NCBI RefSeq assembly: GCF_001969365.1 | Contig: NZ_CP019312.1 | Location: 1,798,001-1,862,000 of the forward strand | Direction: 5' to 3' | Origin: Tateyamaria omphalii | GTDB lineage: Bacteria; Pseudomonadota; Alphaproteobacteria; Rhodobacterales; Rhodobacteraceae | Length of the DNA stretch: 64,000 bases | Part shown: positions 41,035-50,629 of the stretch, one piece after another | Position numbering within the stretch: position 1 is the first letter of the stretch | Layout: each line of letters begins with the position of its first letter | Made by a program: the position numbers and the translations under genes | The notes under the pieces: generated by a model | The model's input: the letters and a program-made list of their open reading frames with translations, nothing else | Told to the model about the DNA's origin: nothing | The model's database searches: none

Positions 41035-42825
41035 ATGTTCCAGAGTTTTGAGGTCACCGCACGTCCTGAGCAAGGGCCACCGCGCTTGGCTGCCATGCGT
41101 GCGGAATTGGAAGCCGAGGGACTGGACGGATTCCTTGTGCCGCGCGCGGATGCCCATCAAGGGGAATACGTGTCGCCCCGCGATGAGCGGCTCGCTTGGT
41201 TGACCGGCTTTACAGGATCTGCGGGATTTTGCGTCGCTTTGCGTGACATCGCCGGTGTGTTCATTGACGGGCGTTATCGCACGCAGGTCAAGGCGCAGGT
41301 GGCGTCGAACTACACGCCTGTGCCCTGGCCAGAGACGTCCCTGGCCGATTGGTTGAAGGCGCAGTTGCCGGACGGTGGCAGGGTGGGTTTTGACCCCTGG
41401 CTGCACACGCCGGGGCAGATCACGCAAGCTGAGGAGGGGTTGGTAGGCACGGGTATTGCGCTGGTGCAGTGCGACAACCTGGTGGACCGGGTCTGGGATG
41501 ATCAGCCCGGACCCGCGGCGGAGCCCGCGAAGGTGCATCCAATCGAATTTGCCGGTGAGAGCCACGACGATAAACGTGCCCGTTTGGCAAAGGGTCTGCG
41601 CGATGCAGGAGCGACCTGCGCCGTGATAACCCTGCCCGACTCGCTGTGCTGGCTTCTGAACATCCGCGGCTCTGACATCCCGCGCAATCCGATTGCGCAG
41701 GGTTTTGCCATTTTGCATGCGTCGGGCGCGGTGGACCTGTTCATGGACCCGGCCAAGCTGGTCGAATTGCGCGATCATCTGGGGGATGATGTGACCTGCC
41801 GCGCCCCGGACGCGTTTCTGGAGGCGCTGAGCGATCTGGATGGACCTGTTCGCCTTGAAAAATCCTCAGTCCCCGTGATCGTGGCGGATGCCATTGGCGA
41901 CCGGGTGCAATGGGGCGATGATCCCTGCGCTTTGCCGAAGGCCTGCAAGAACGCGGCAGAGATCGCTGGCAGTGCGGAGGCGCATCTGCGCGATGGTGCT
42001 GCCGTGGTTGAGCTCTTGGCGTGGCTCGATGGGCAAGAGCCAGGCAGCTTGCGTGAAACGCAGGTTGTCACAAAGCTGGAACAGTACCGCCGACGCGACA
42101 ACGCGTTGCAGGACATCAGTTTCGAGACGATCGCGGGCACTGGCCCGAACGGTGCCATCATGCACTACCGGGTGACCGAGGAAACCGACAGCACGTTGGA
42201 GGACGGGCACCTGATCGTGTTGGACAGCGGCGGGCAGTATCTGGACGGCACCACCGATATCACCCGCACCATTTCCATCGGCACCCCGCCCGAAGATGCA
42301 CGCGCCGCGTTTACCCGCGTGCTCATGGGCATGATCGGGATGTCGAGGCTGATCTGGCCCAAAGGGCTGGCGGGCCGTGATATCGAGGTAATTGGCCGCG
42401 CGCCGCTCTGGTACGCGCACCAGGATTTTGATCATGGGTTGGGCCATGGCGTCGGCGCTTACCTCTCTGTGCACGAGGGGCCGCAACGGCTGAGCCGCGT
42501 CAGCACCGTGCCGTTCCAAGCGGGCATGATCCTGTCCAATGAGCCCGGATACTACCGCGAGGGTGGCTTCGGCATAAGGATCGAGAACCTGATCGTCGTG
42601 GAAAAGGCTGAATGTCCGCCCGGCGGCGATGCCCATCGCGAGATGCTGTCCTGGCGCACGCTGACCTTTGCCCCCATCGACCGGCGGCTGATTGTGGTGG
42701 ACATGCTGGATGTACCATCTCGCGCCTGGCTCAACGCCTATCACGCTGAAACGCTTGAGAAAATCGGGCCTCGCGTCTCGGATGAAACGCGTGTGTGGTT
42801 GGAGCAGGCTTGCGCCCCGCTGTAG
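41035..42825 (+). CDS. M24 family aminopeptidase P-like metallopeptidase
   Basis: A 596-residue Xaa-Pro aminopeptidase-type (M24B) protein, longer than E. coli PepP (441) because of an additional N-terminal creatinase-like domain. The two-metal site is visible in order: DSGGQYLDGTTDITRT (two aspartates), HGLGHGVGAYLSVHE, NEPGYY and FGIRIENL. The N-terminal AMRAELEAEGLDGFLVPRADAHQGEY is the usual start of the long form. It removes N-terminal residues before proline in peptides; likely cytoplasmic. Its 3' end is 76 bases upstream of the DUF427 gene. Confidence 0.9.
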   Translation: MFQSFEVTARPEQGPPRLAAMRAELEAEGLDGFLVPRADAHQGEYVSPRDERLAWLTGFTGSAGFCVALRDIAGVFIDGRYRTQVKAQVASNYTPVPWPETSLADWLKAQLPDGGRVGFDPWLHTPGQITQAEEGLVGTGIALVQCDNLVDRVWDDQPGPAAEPAKVHPIEFAGESHDDKRARLAKGLRDAGATCAVITLPDSLCWLLNIRGSDIPRNPIAQGFAILHASGAVDLFMDPAKLVELRDHLGDDVTCRAPDAFLEALSDLDGPVRLEKSSVPVIVADAIGDRVQWGDDPCALPKACKNAAEIAGSAEAHLRDGAAVVELLAWLDGQEPGSLRETQVVTKLEQYRRRDNALQDISFETIAGTGPNGAIMHYRVTEETDSTLEDGHLIVLDSGGQYLDGTTDITRTISIGTPPEDARAAFTRVLMGMIGMSRLIWPKGLAGRDIEVIGRAPLWYAHQDFDHGLGHGVGAYLSVHEGPQRLSRVSTVPFQAGMILSNEPGYYREGGFGIRIENLIVVEKAECPPGGDAHREMLSWRTLTFAPIDRRLIVVDMLDVPSRAWLNAYHAETLEKIGPRVSDETRVWLEQACAPL

Positions 42826-42901
42826 CGCTGGCCGGGATGTCATTTCTCTGTTACACCTGCGCTTCATCACGATGGAAATGCAATGAGAAGGAGGCGCGGG
42901 C

Positions 42902-43246
42902 ATGGCTGATCACATCACGATCCGCAAGGCACCCGGCACATGGACCGTGCGCGCAGGTGGGGCCGTTCTGGGGGAAAGCGCCGCAGCGCTTGAGCTGAGC
43001 GAGGGCGACTATCCGGCGGTCATCTACTTCCCACGCGACGACATCGCGATGGCCTTTCTGGACCGCACCGAGAAGACAACCCATTGCCCGCACAAGGGCG
43101 ATGCAAGCTACTACTCCGTCGTGACGAAATCGCAGACGCTCGACAATGCTGTGTGGTCATATGAGGACCCGAAAGACGGTGTCGCGCGGATCAAGGATCA
43201 CCTCGCCTTTTACACCACCAACGGGATAACGGTCGAAGAGATCTAG
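42902..43246 (+). CDS. DUF427 domain-containing protein
   Basis: A 114-residue protein of the DUF427 family, with VIYFPRDDIAMAFLDRTEKTTHCPHKGDASYYSV near residues 40-73 and NAVWSYEDPKDGVARIKDHLAFY. The family fold is a small beta sandwich whose biological role is unknown. A GGAGG site precedes the ATG. Its TAG stop overlaps the convergent stop of the ClC gene in the palindrome CTAG. Confidence 0.9.
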   Translation: MADHITIRKAPGTWTVRAGGAVLGESAAALELSEGDYPAVIYFPRDDIAMAFLDRTEKTTHCPHKGDASYYSVVTKSQTLDNAVWSYEDPKDGVARIKDHLAFYTTNGITVEEI

Positions 43247-44931
43247 CTGTGTTCCTCTGCCGCCGTTGCTGCGAGCGCGCGGTTATAGGCTTTGAGCGCA
43301 TCGACATGAAACAGCGCGCCCTGTAGCTCCGGCGCAGCGTTTTCGCCGGTCAGCGTCACCACCGGAATGAAGCGCACCATGGTCCGGTCGAAAATGGGCA
43401 TCGCGGCCTCCAGCGTGGCGCCCATGTCGACATAGATGCCCTCGCCGATCATCTCCCAACACCGCGCTTCGTCCGCAGCACGGGGATCATCGGGCTTGCG
43501 CATCACAGACCCCACGCGGAACATGGCCAGCAGATAGGCTTGCGGCCCGGCGGCAAGGTGCACGCCGCGTCGCTCAAGCTGCGTGAGGAAGAAGGATCGG
43601 TCGACAAGGCGCGAAGACAGCGCAGTGGACATGGAGACGGCGACCATGACGGCAAGGCCGGTCTGCCAGTCGCCCGTCAATTCAAAGACGATCAACGTGG
43701 TCGAAATCGGCGCACCCAGCACGGCGGCGGCCACAGCCCCCATCCCCGCCAAAGCGTAGAGCGTGACAGAGCCTGAGACATCGGGAAAAATCCCCGTCGC
43801 CACCAGGCCAAAACCCAGCCCGGTGAGCGCCCCGATCATAAGCGAGGGAGAGAACACACCGCCCCCCATGCGTCCCGCCATGGTGATGGCGACGGCGGCG
43901 GTTTTCATCACGATGAACACCATCACCTCGTTCAGTGCCAACTGCCCGGTCAGCGCCAGCGACGTCGTCTCGTACCCGACACCGATGATATGGGGATAGA
44001 AGATCGCCATAGCGCCCAGCAGCGCGCCCGCCACCGCAGGGCGCAGCCAGCGCGGCATACCCGTCCGGGCCTGAAAGGCAGATCCCATGTCATCGGTCCA
44101 GAAGATGGCGCGCATCAGCACGACAGCGACCAGTCCGCAAACAAGCCCCAGCAGCAGGAAGGCGGGCAGTTCCTGGTAAAACACCAACTCGTTGGTCTCT
44201 GGCGCCATGAATTCGGTCACGTCGCCGAACTCGAGCCGGTTGATCACCGTCCCCGCCACACTGGCGATGACGATGGGGGCAAAGGCGTGGACGGCAAAGT
44301 GGCGCAGCACGACCTCAAGCGCAAAAAGCGCGCCCGCGATCGGCGCGTTGAAGCTGGCGGACACGGCTGCCGCCACTGCGCAGCCCAGCAGATCGCGGCC
44401 CGTGACCCCATCCGCCTTGATCCAGCGGCACACCTTGGTCGAGATGACGGCGGCCATGTGCACCACCGGCCCCTCGCGCCCCGTTGATCCGCCCGTCGAC
44501 AACGTGATGAAACTGGCAAAAGCCGAGGCGACCCCCGCCCGCGTGCCCACCTGTCCATCGCGCAGCGCCGCGCCTTCGATCACGTCAGCGACACTGCGGG
44601 CGACGCCGTCCTTGGTGAAATTGTGCAGGATCAGACCAGTGATCAGACCGCCGACAATGGGGATGACGAGGATCCAGTACCACGGCAGGGACGAGGCGAC
44701 CGTGTGCAGGTACTGCACATCCTCCGTGCCATAGAGAAAGGCTTGCAGCGCCTCGATCCCCTTGCGGAAAAACAATGCGGCAAAGCCTGCCGCGATCCCG
44801 ATGGCAAGTGCGATGAACCAGAACTGCACCTGACTGGGCCCACGATGCCGCAGCACCTGCCAGCCGCCCTTGCACGCGGTGACCGCGAGGTCGAGTTGCT
44901 GGGACAGTATGGATCGGTCGGGGGCGGACAT
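43243..44931 (-). CDS. ClC-type chloride channel/transporter
   Basis: A 562-residue ClC membrane protein. The conserved gating glutamate is Glu153 in STGGSTGREGP. The NAPIAGALFALEVV segment (residues 195-208) and the downstream GGVFSPSLMIGALTG region are typical. The position matching the proton glutamate of E. coli ClC-ec1 (E203) is Val207 here, and the N-terminal GSGIP motif is replaced by FTKDGVARSV. Both point to a channel-like rather than proton-coupled form. About 100 C-terminal residues (from about 455) form a soluble, possibly CBS-like, region. It is co-oriented with recN, whose start is 98 bases from this gene's start on the same strand upstream side, and it converges with the DUF427 gene. 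Confidence 0.9.
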   Translation of the reverse strand: MSAPDRSILSQQLDLAVTACKGGWQVLRHRGPSQVQFWFIALAIGIAAGFAALFFRKGIEALQAFLYGTEDVQYLHTVASSLPWYWILVIPIVGGLITGLILHNFTKDGVARSVADVIEGAALRDGQVGTRAGVASAFASFITLSTGGSTGREGPVVHMAAVISTKVCRWIKADGVTGRDLLGCAVAAAVSASFNAPIAGALFALEVVLRHFAVHAFAPIVIASVAGTVINRLEFGDVTEFMAPETNELVFYQELPAFLLLGLVCGLVAVVLMRAIFWTDDMGSAFQARTGMPRWLRPAVAGALLGAMAIFYPHIIGVGYETTSLALTGQLALNEVMVFIVMKTAAVAITMAGRMGGGVFSPSLMIGALTGLGFGLVATGIFPDVSGSVTLYALAGMGAVAAAVLGAPISTTLIVFELTGDWQTGLAVMVAVSMSTALSSRLVDRSFFLTQLERRGVHLAAGPQAYLLAMFRVGSVMRKPDDPRAADEARCWEMIGEGIYVDMGATLEAAMPIFDRTMVRFIPVVTLTGENAAPELQGALFHVDALKAYNRALAATAAEEHS

Positions 44932-45029
44932 GGGGACCGGGCTGCAAAAAAACTGTGGCTGTTCAAGCGTTACGCCGATTGCGGCGGGCGCGAAAGCCCC
45001 TGCGGTGTCACAGAGACGCGATTGTGGCC

Positions 45030-46679
45030 CTAACCGCTCAAAAGCGCGCGTGCGGCCCCGCGCGCTTCGTCGGTGATGGTGTCACCGGCCAGCATACGCG
45101 CGATTTCATCGACGCGGTCAGGGGCGGCCAGCGGCACGACTTGCGAGGTGGTCATGCCTTTGGCCACTTTCTTTTCCACCCGCCAGTGATGCGCGCCAAG
45201 GGCTGCCACCTGCGGCGAGTGGGTGACGACCAGCACCTGTCCCGTCGCTGCAATCTGGCTGAGGCGGCGGCCAACGGCATCGGCGGTCGCGCCACCAACG
45301 CCCCTGTCGATCTCGTCAAAGATCATCGTCAGGCCGGTCTGTTCGCGCGTCAGGCACACTTTCAGGGCCAGCAGAAAGCGGCTGAGCTCACCACCCGAGG
45401 CGATCTTGTTCAATTGACCCGCCGGAGCGCCTGGGTTGGTGGCTACGGTGAAGGCCACCGCATCGCGGCCATCCGGGCCGGGATCTTCGTCGGTGATCTG
45501 GGTCTCGAACACCGCCCGCTCCATCTTGAGCGGGGCCAGCTCCGCCATCACGGCCTTGTCCAGCGCCTTGGCCGATGTGCGCCGCGCGGCACTGAGCTTT
45601 TCAGCGGCAGCGTCATAGGCGGTTTGGGCTGCGTCCAGGTCCGACCGCAGGCGACCAAGGTCGGCATCCCCCGCGTCGAGCGCCGTCAACTTGCGGCGCA
45701 AATCATCAGCGAAGATGGACAATTCATCTGGCCCCACATCGTGCTTGCGGGCCAGTCCACGAATGGCGAACAGCCGCTCTTCGGTGTCTTCCAACTCGGA
45801 CGGATTGAAACTCAAGGTCTCGAGCGCAGAAACGATCCCATCTGTCGCCTCATCCAACTCGACCATCGCGCGCGACAAAGCTGCCAACGGAGCGTCAAGC
45901 TGACCCTCGGCGCTGTCAGCGACACCGTCCAACCAGCGGATTGCATCGCTTACCGCTCCTTCGGCCCCGTCATGGCCAAGGATTTGATGGGCGCGCTGCA
46001 CATCCTCGCGGATCCGTTCCGCCCCCTGCATCAGACGGCGCTTGGTGTCGAGGTCCGCTTCCTCTCCCGGCTGCGGATCGAGCGCATCCAGTTCAGCCAC
46101 TGCGTGACGCAGAAACTCTTCTTCATCACGAATGGCCGCCATTGCGGCCTCCGCTGCGACAAGTGCTTTCTTTGCGTGCCCGACAGCGCGCCACGCTTTA
46201 CGCGTCTTGTCGCGAACAGCGTCCAGCCCGGCAAAATCGTCAAGGATCGCGCGGTGCCCCCGCGGGTTCAAAAGACCGCGGTCATCGTGCTGCCCGTGCA
46301 ATTCGATCAGCGTGTCAGACAGCGCACGCAACACCTCGCCGGAACAGCGGCGGTCATTGACCCACGCCGTCTTGCGCCCGTCGGCTGTGTTTACACGGCG
46401 CAGAATCAACTCGTCATCGACGGGCAGGCCCGCCTCGTCCAGCACTGCGCGCCCCGGATGGTCATCGGTCAGGTCAAACCACGCCGTGACCTCACCCTGG
46501 GCCGCGCCTTGCCGCACAAGGTCCGCACGACCGCGCCAACCCAACACAAAGCCAAGACTGTCCAGAAGGATCGACTTGCCCGCCCCCGTCTCGCCTGTCA
46601 GCACGTTGAGGCCGGGCTGGAACTGCAATTCCAGCCGGTCGATGATCAGCATGTTGGATATATCCAACCCGCGCAGCAT
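45030..46679 (-). CDS. recN: DNA repair protein RecN
   Basis: SMC-like ATPase of double-strand break repair, 549 residues. The start MLRGLDISNMLIIDRLELQFQPG runs into the Walker A GETGAGKSILLDSLGF (about residue 32). A coiled-coil middle (residues 155-340) with many Ala/Glu/Asp residues follows. The C-terminal ABC signature SGGELSRFLLALK and Walker B LTMIFDEIDRGVGGATAD fit RecN. It is co-oriented with bamD upstream, with only 40 bases between them, a common alphaproteobacterial arrangement. Confidence 0.97.
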   Translation of the reverse strand: MLRGLDISNMLIIDRLELQFQPGLNVLTGETGAGKSILLDSLGFVLGWRGRADLVRQGAAQGEVTAWFDLTDDHPGRAVLDEAGLPVDDELILRRVNTADGRKTAWVNDRRCSGEVLRALSDTLIELHGQHDDRGLLNPRGHRAILDDFAGLDAVRDKTRKAWRAVGHAKKALVAAEAAMAAIRDEEEFLRHAVAELDALDPQPGEEADLDTKRRLMQGAERIREDVQRAHQILGHDGAEGAVSDAIRWLDGVADSAEGQLDAPLAALSRAMVELDEATDGIVSALETLSFNPSELEDTEERLFAIRGLARKHDVGPDELSIFADDLRRKLTALDAGDADLGRLRSDLDAAQTAYDAAAEKLSAARRTSAKALDKAVMAELAPLKMERAVFETQITDEDPGPDGRDAVAFTVATNPGAPAGQLNKIASGGELSRFLLALKVCLTREQTGLTMIFDEIDRGVGGATADAVGRRLSQIAATGQVLVVTHSPQVAALGAHHWRVEKKVAKGMTTSQVVPLAAPDRVDEIARMLAGDTITDEARGAARALLSG

Positions 46680-46719
46680 CAGCAGACCCCAGTGGCGCGC
46701 GACGTACCGCGCCCCTTGA

Positions 46720-47589
46720 TCAGAGCCACCGGCCCCTGATCATCTGACGATAGATGTCCGACAGCCAGTTGTTGCCGCGCGCATTCGGCTGCAGGCCCTG
46801 GCCAGTCAAAAGGTTGAAGCTGTCCTGGTACCACTCGGTCGACTGGTAGTTGTAGCCCAGGATCGCGCCCGCCGTCTGCGCCTCGTCCGTCAGGCCCAGC
46901 GACAGGTAGGCCTCGACCAGACGGTGCAGCGCCTCGGGCGTGTGCGTGGTCGTCTGGAAATCCTCAACTACGACGCGGAAGCGGTTGATGGCCGCGGCAA
47001 AGTTATCGCGGCGCAGATAGAAGCGTCCGATTTCCATCTCCTTGCCCGCCAGATGGTCAAAGGCAAGGTCGAATTTTAGGATCGAGGACTTGGCGTATTC
47101 GCTGTCGGGATAGCGTTCGATAACTTCGCGCAGCGATTGCAGCGCCTGGAAGGTCAGGCCCTGATCGCGGCCCACCTCGTCAATCTGGTCGTAATAGCTG
47201 AGCGCCAGAAGATACTGAGCATAGGCCGCGTCGTCATCATCAGGATAAAAGTCGATGAAACGTTGCGCCGAGGACCGGCTGTTGGGATAGTCGCGGTCCC
47301 GATGATAGGCAAAGGCCTGCATGATCAATGCGCGGCGAGCCCAGTCGGAATAAGGGTACAGACGCTCGATCTCACCGAAGTAGAAGGCCGCGTCGGTCAG
47401 GTCCCCCTGCTCAAGCTCGAACTCTCCACGCTCAAAAATCTGCTCGGCAGAGAACGTCTCAAGCGGGACCTCCTGGCGGTTGAAGAACCCTCCGGTGGTC
47501 GGGCGCCCATCGTCGCCGCCGCAAGCCGCCAGAAGCGCCGCAATCGTCATAATTGCTGCAAGACGCGCGATGGTATTTCCGCGGATCAT
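46720..47589 (-). CDS. bamD: outer membrane assembly lipoprotein BamD
   Basis: Essential lipoprotein of the BAM outer-membrane protein assembly complex. The signal ends in the lipobox LAAC (Cys23). The mature part has about five TPR-like repeats, with the landmark motifs YFGEIERLYPYSDWARRALIM near residue 70 and RFIDFYPDDDDAAYAQYLLALSYYDQ. The length of 289 residues is close to relatives. It lies between lpxC and recN on the same strand. Confidence 0.95.
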   Translation of the reverse strand: MIRGNTIARLAAIMTIAALLAACGGDDGRPTTGGFFNRQEVPLETFSAEQIFERGEFELEQGDLTDAAFYFGEIERLYPYSDWARRALIMQAFAYHRDRDYPNSRSSAQRFIDFYPDDDDAAYAQYLLALSYYDQIDEVGRDQGLTFQALQSLREVIERYPDSEYAKSSILKFDLAFDHLAGKEMEIGRFYLRRDNFAAAINRFRVVVEDFQTTTHTPEALHRLVEAYLSLGLTDEAQTAGAILGYNYQSTEWYQDSFNLLTGQGLQPNARGNNWLSDIYRQMIRGRWL

Positions 47590-47696
47590 CCCTTGCCACC
47601 CCCAAGATGCTCAACACCGCCTGTTTCAGGCTGTTTGCCTGTCTCTAGCACAAAGTTTTCGTGGGGTGAAATGACGATTTACCGGTCAGGCGCCGT

Positions 47697-48620
47697 TCAG
47701 GCGACTTCGGGAATTTCGTCCCAGACCAGACCGGCGCCGGGCAGACGGGCCGTCATCTCAGGGTCGCATGTCACCATGCGCACGGCATCAGGTGTGGCGA
47801 AGAGTTCGCGCAACAGCTGGTTGGTCAATGTGTGACCTGCGCGAATACCTGTATAGTGGCCGAGCAACGGTGCGCCGGCGAGAGCCAGATCGCCCAAGGC
47901 GTCCAGCATCTTGTGGCGCACAGGCTCGTCCGCATGGCGCAAGCCGCCGGGGCTCGACACTCGGTCACCATCAAAGACAACGGCATTGACGCCGGGCGCA
48001 CCGCCCAGGGCCAGGCCATTGGCCTGCATGTTCTTCACATCATTCTTGCGACAGAAGGTCCGGCTGTCGCTCAATTCGCGGGCAAAGCTGCCGTTTGCCA
48101 TGTTCAGCGACTTCGACTGGCGCCCGATGGCGGAGTCGGCAAAGTCGATATGGAAGTCGATGCGCATCTCTTTCGCAGGCGCGATGCTCGCGCTCGCGTC
48201 ACCTTGCGTAACGGTCACCGTCTTGAGGACTTCAAGCGCCCGCACCCGCGCAGGCAACCTGCGCAGCCCACGCTGCATGATGCCGCGCACGAAAGGCAAC
48301 GCTGACCCATCGACGATCGGCACTTCGGGGCCGTCGATCTCGATCAACGCATTATGGACCCCGCAGCCCGCGATGGCAGCCATGACATGTTCCACGGTGC
48401 CGACAGATACGCCTGCATCATTGACAAGTGTGGTACACAGCGGTGACTGGTGGACAGCATCGTAGCGCGCCGGGATCAGCGCATCGCGATCATTGATATC
48501 GGTGCGACGAAACCAGATGCCATGTTCTGCCATGGCGGGGCGGATCGTGAGACGCGCAGCTTTCCCGGAATGCAGACCGCATCCGTTGAATACCACAGGT
48601 CCTTTTACAGTTGTTTGCAC
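47697..48620 (-). CDS. lpxC: UDP-3-O-acyl-N-acetylglucosamine deacetylase
   Basis: Catalyses the first committed step of lipid A synthesis in the cytoplasm. The GTG at 48620 (MQTTVKGPVVFNGCGLHSG) is the best start: it gives 307 residues, like E. coli LpxC (305), while an ATG at 48695 adds 25 atypical residues. Zinc ligands are the histidine in VGTVEHVMAA and the two in the RHKMLDALGDL block; the catalytic His is in GHYTGIRAGHTL. It is downstream of ftsZ, but the ftsZ terminator lies between them, so lpxC probably has its own promoter in the 196-base gap. Confidence 0.96.
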   Translation of the reverse strand: MQTTVKGPVVFNGCGLHSGKAARLTIRPAMAEHGIWFRRTDINDRDALIPARYDAVHQSPLCTTLVNDAGVSVGTVEHVMAAIAGCGVHNALIEIDGPEVPIVDGSALPFVRGIMQRGLRRLPARVRALEVLKTVTVTQGDASASIAPAKEMRIDFHIDFADSAIGRQSKSLNMANGSFARELSDSRTFCRKNDVKNMQANGLALGGAPGVNAVVFDGDRVSSPGGLRHADEPVRHKMLDALGDLALAGAPLLGHYTGIRAGHTLTNQLLRELFATPDAVRMVTCDPEMTARLPGAGLVWDEIPEVA

Positions 48621-48762
48621 GGGCCCCACCCATAACGTTGTTGTTGCGATCACAGCTAAGGGTGCGCGGGGCAACACACAACTCACTCTTTGCAACGGTC
48701 TGAAACATCATTGTAACAGATGCGCAGTAAGGCGCTCGACAGCCGGTAAATGGTTGTTATCT

Positions 48763-48793
48763 AAAAAGAAAAGAGGCCGCTCGAAAGCGGCCC
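48763..48793 (-). terminator. Rho-independent terminator after ftsZ
   Basis: On the minus strand GGCCGC-TTTCGA-GCGGCC is followed by TCTTTTCTTTTTAG. The stem and T-rich tail are typical, and it is 23 bases past the ftsZ stop (48817). Confidence 0.85.
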
Positions 48794-48816
48794 CTAGGCT
48801 GGTTTGTGACCAGAAA

Positions 48817-50457
48817 TCAGTTCGCTTGACGGCGCAGGAAGGCAGGGATTTCAATTCGCTCCTGATCCGGGTCAGCGCTGTCCGCCGGGCGCGGAGCCGG
48901 TGCGGGCGCTGGTGAGGCACCGCGGGCCTGAACCGGTGGCTGTTGACGCGCGGGGCGTTGTTCGGCACCCGGCGCACCCTCATTGGTGCCGGTCATGCGA
49001 TTGATCAACGAGTTAATGCCAAAGCGCGGTTTGTCGGACGCTGCTGCCTGAGCGTCTTGCGAAGGCTGAGGTGCCGGGGCGGCCGCAGGCGCTGCTTTCT
49101 GCGTGGCGGCGCGCAGGCGGGCCAAAGCCTCGGGCGATGGCGTGCCGGGTGCGGGCGCGCGGGGTGCCACAAACTCTTCGGCGGCGGGCAATTCCGGTTC
49201 CGGACGTGGTTCGAACGCGGCCACTTGCGGCTGGTATGCAGGCGGCGGCAGGCCATCATCTGGAGCGGCGGGCGCATCCTCGGTAAACATGTCACCAGAG
49301 GTATCCTGTGCGGCGGAGGGCGCTTCCAACTCATTAAAAAGCGATGGCTCTTCTGCGGCGGCAGCGACAGGTGCAGGCGCCGGTTCAGGCATAGGCTCGG
49401 GCGCAGTAGCAGCCGGTGCCTCGGTTGCGGTGCTTTGCGGCAAAGGCGCGGCCATGGAACGGCGCGGCACCGGAATATCGGTCTGCACGTCTGTAGCGTC
49501 GATGCCGGTGGCGACCACGCTGACGCGCATCATGCCTTCCATGGCAGTATCCAGGGTCGAGCCGACGATGATGTTGGCATCCGGGTCCACTTCCTCGCGG
49601 ATGCGATTGGCTGCCTCGTCCAGTTCGAACAGGGTCAGGTCGTGTGCGCCCGTGATGTTGATCAGCACACCCTTGGCGCCGCGCAGCGAAATCTCGTCCA
49701 GCAGCGGGTTGGCAATAGCCTTTTCGGCAGCTTGGATCGCGCGATCTTCGCCATCGGCCTCGCCCGTACCCATCATCGCCTTGCCCATCTCGTCCATCAC
49801 GGCACGCACATCAGCAAAGTCGAGATTGATGAGGCCCGGACGCACCATCAGGTCGGTGACACCCTTCACGCCTTGATACAGGACATCATCAGCCATCGAG
49901 AACGCCTCGGTGAAGGTCGTTTTTTCGTTGGCAAGGCGGAACAGGTTCTGGTTCGGAATGATGATCAACGTGTCGACCATCTTTTGCAAGCTGTCCACGC
50001 CATCTTCGGCCTGGCGCATCCGCTTGGCACCCTCGAACTGAAAGGGCTTGGTGACAACGCCAACGGTCAGAACACCCAATTCGCGGGCCGCCTGTGCAAT
50101 GATCGGTGCGGCGCCTGTGCCCGTGCCACCGCCCATACCAGCGGTGATAAAGCACATGTGCGCGCCCGCCAGGTGATCGACAATCTGTTCAATTGATTCT
50201 TCAGCGGCGGCAGCACCAACGCTGGCGCGCGCCCCTGCCCCAAGACCTTCGGTGACCTTGATGCCCAGCTGGACACGGTTCGTCGCGGCGGACTGTTGCA
50301 GCGCCTGCGCATCCGTGTTGGCAACAACGAAATCGACGCCATCCAATTGTTTTTCAATCATGTTATTGACGGCATTGCCCCCTGCGCCACCAACACCAAA
50401 GACGGTGATGCGCGGTTTCAACTCGTCATGTCCGGGCATGGAGAGGTTCAAGGTCAT
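48817..50457 (-). CDS. ftsZ: cell division protein FtsZ
   Basis: Tubulin-like GTPase forming the division ring. The GTP-binding T4 motif GGGTGTG is at residues 109-115. The GTPase domain covers about residues 15-320. The C-terminal linker is unusually long, about 200 residues, rich in Pro, Ala, Glu and Gln, and ends with a conserved terminal peptide-like segment [14 protein letters not shown]. Total length is 546 (E. coli 383). The long linker is typical of alphaproteobacteria. It is 172 bases downstream of ftsA and followed by a terminator. Confidence 0.98.
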   Translation of the reverse strand: MTLNLSMPGHDELKPRITVFGVGGAGGNAVNNMIEKQLDGVDFVVANTDAQALQQSAATNRVQLGIKVTEGLGAGARASVGAAAAEESIEQIVDHLAGAHMCFITAGMGGGTGTGAAPIIAQAARELGVLTVGVVTKPFQFEGAKRMRQAEDGVDSLQKMVDTLIIIPNQNLFRLANEKTTFTEAFSMADDVLYQGVKGVTDLMVRPGLINLDFADVRAVMDEMGKAMMGTGEADGEDRAIQAAEKAIANPLLDEISLRGAKGVLINITGAHDLTLFELDEAANRIREEVDPDANIIVGSTLDTAMEGMMRVSVVATGIDATDVQTDIPVPRRSMAAPLPQSTATEAPAATAPEPMPEPAPAPVAAAAEEPSLFNELEAPSAAQDTSGDMFTEDAPAAPDDGLPPPAYQPQVAAFEPRPEPELPAAEEFVAPRAPAPGTPSPEALARLRAATQKAAPAAAPAPQPSQDAQAAASDKPRFGINSLINRMTGTNEGAPGAEQRPARQQPPVQARGASPAPAPAPRPADSADPDQERIEIPAFLRRQAN

Positions 50458-50629
50458 AGGTCAGGTCCGCCTGTCTGTTGCCGCATTCGCGGGTGTTTTT
50501 GTGCCTAATTTTTCTCAAGCGTAACGATTCAACGCCCCAACGTCACCCTTAAATCGCAAAATCACCGCAAAATATGGGCGAATTCTTGCTATTTTTACCG
50601 GATGTCCACACCGACACCAGATGTCGCTA

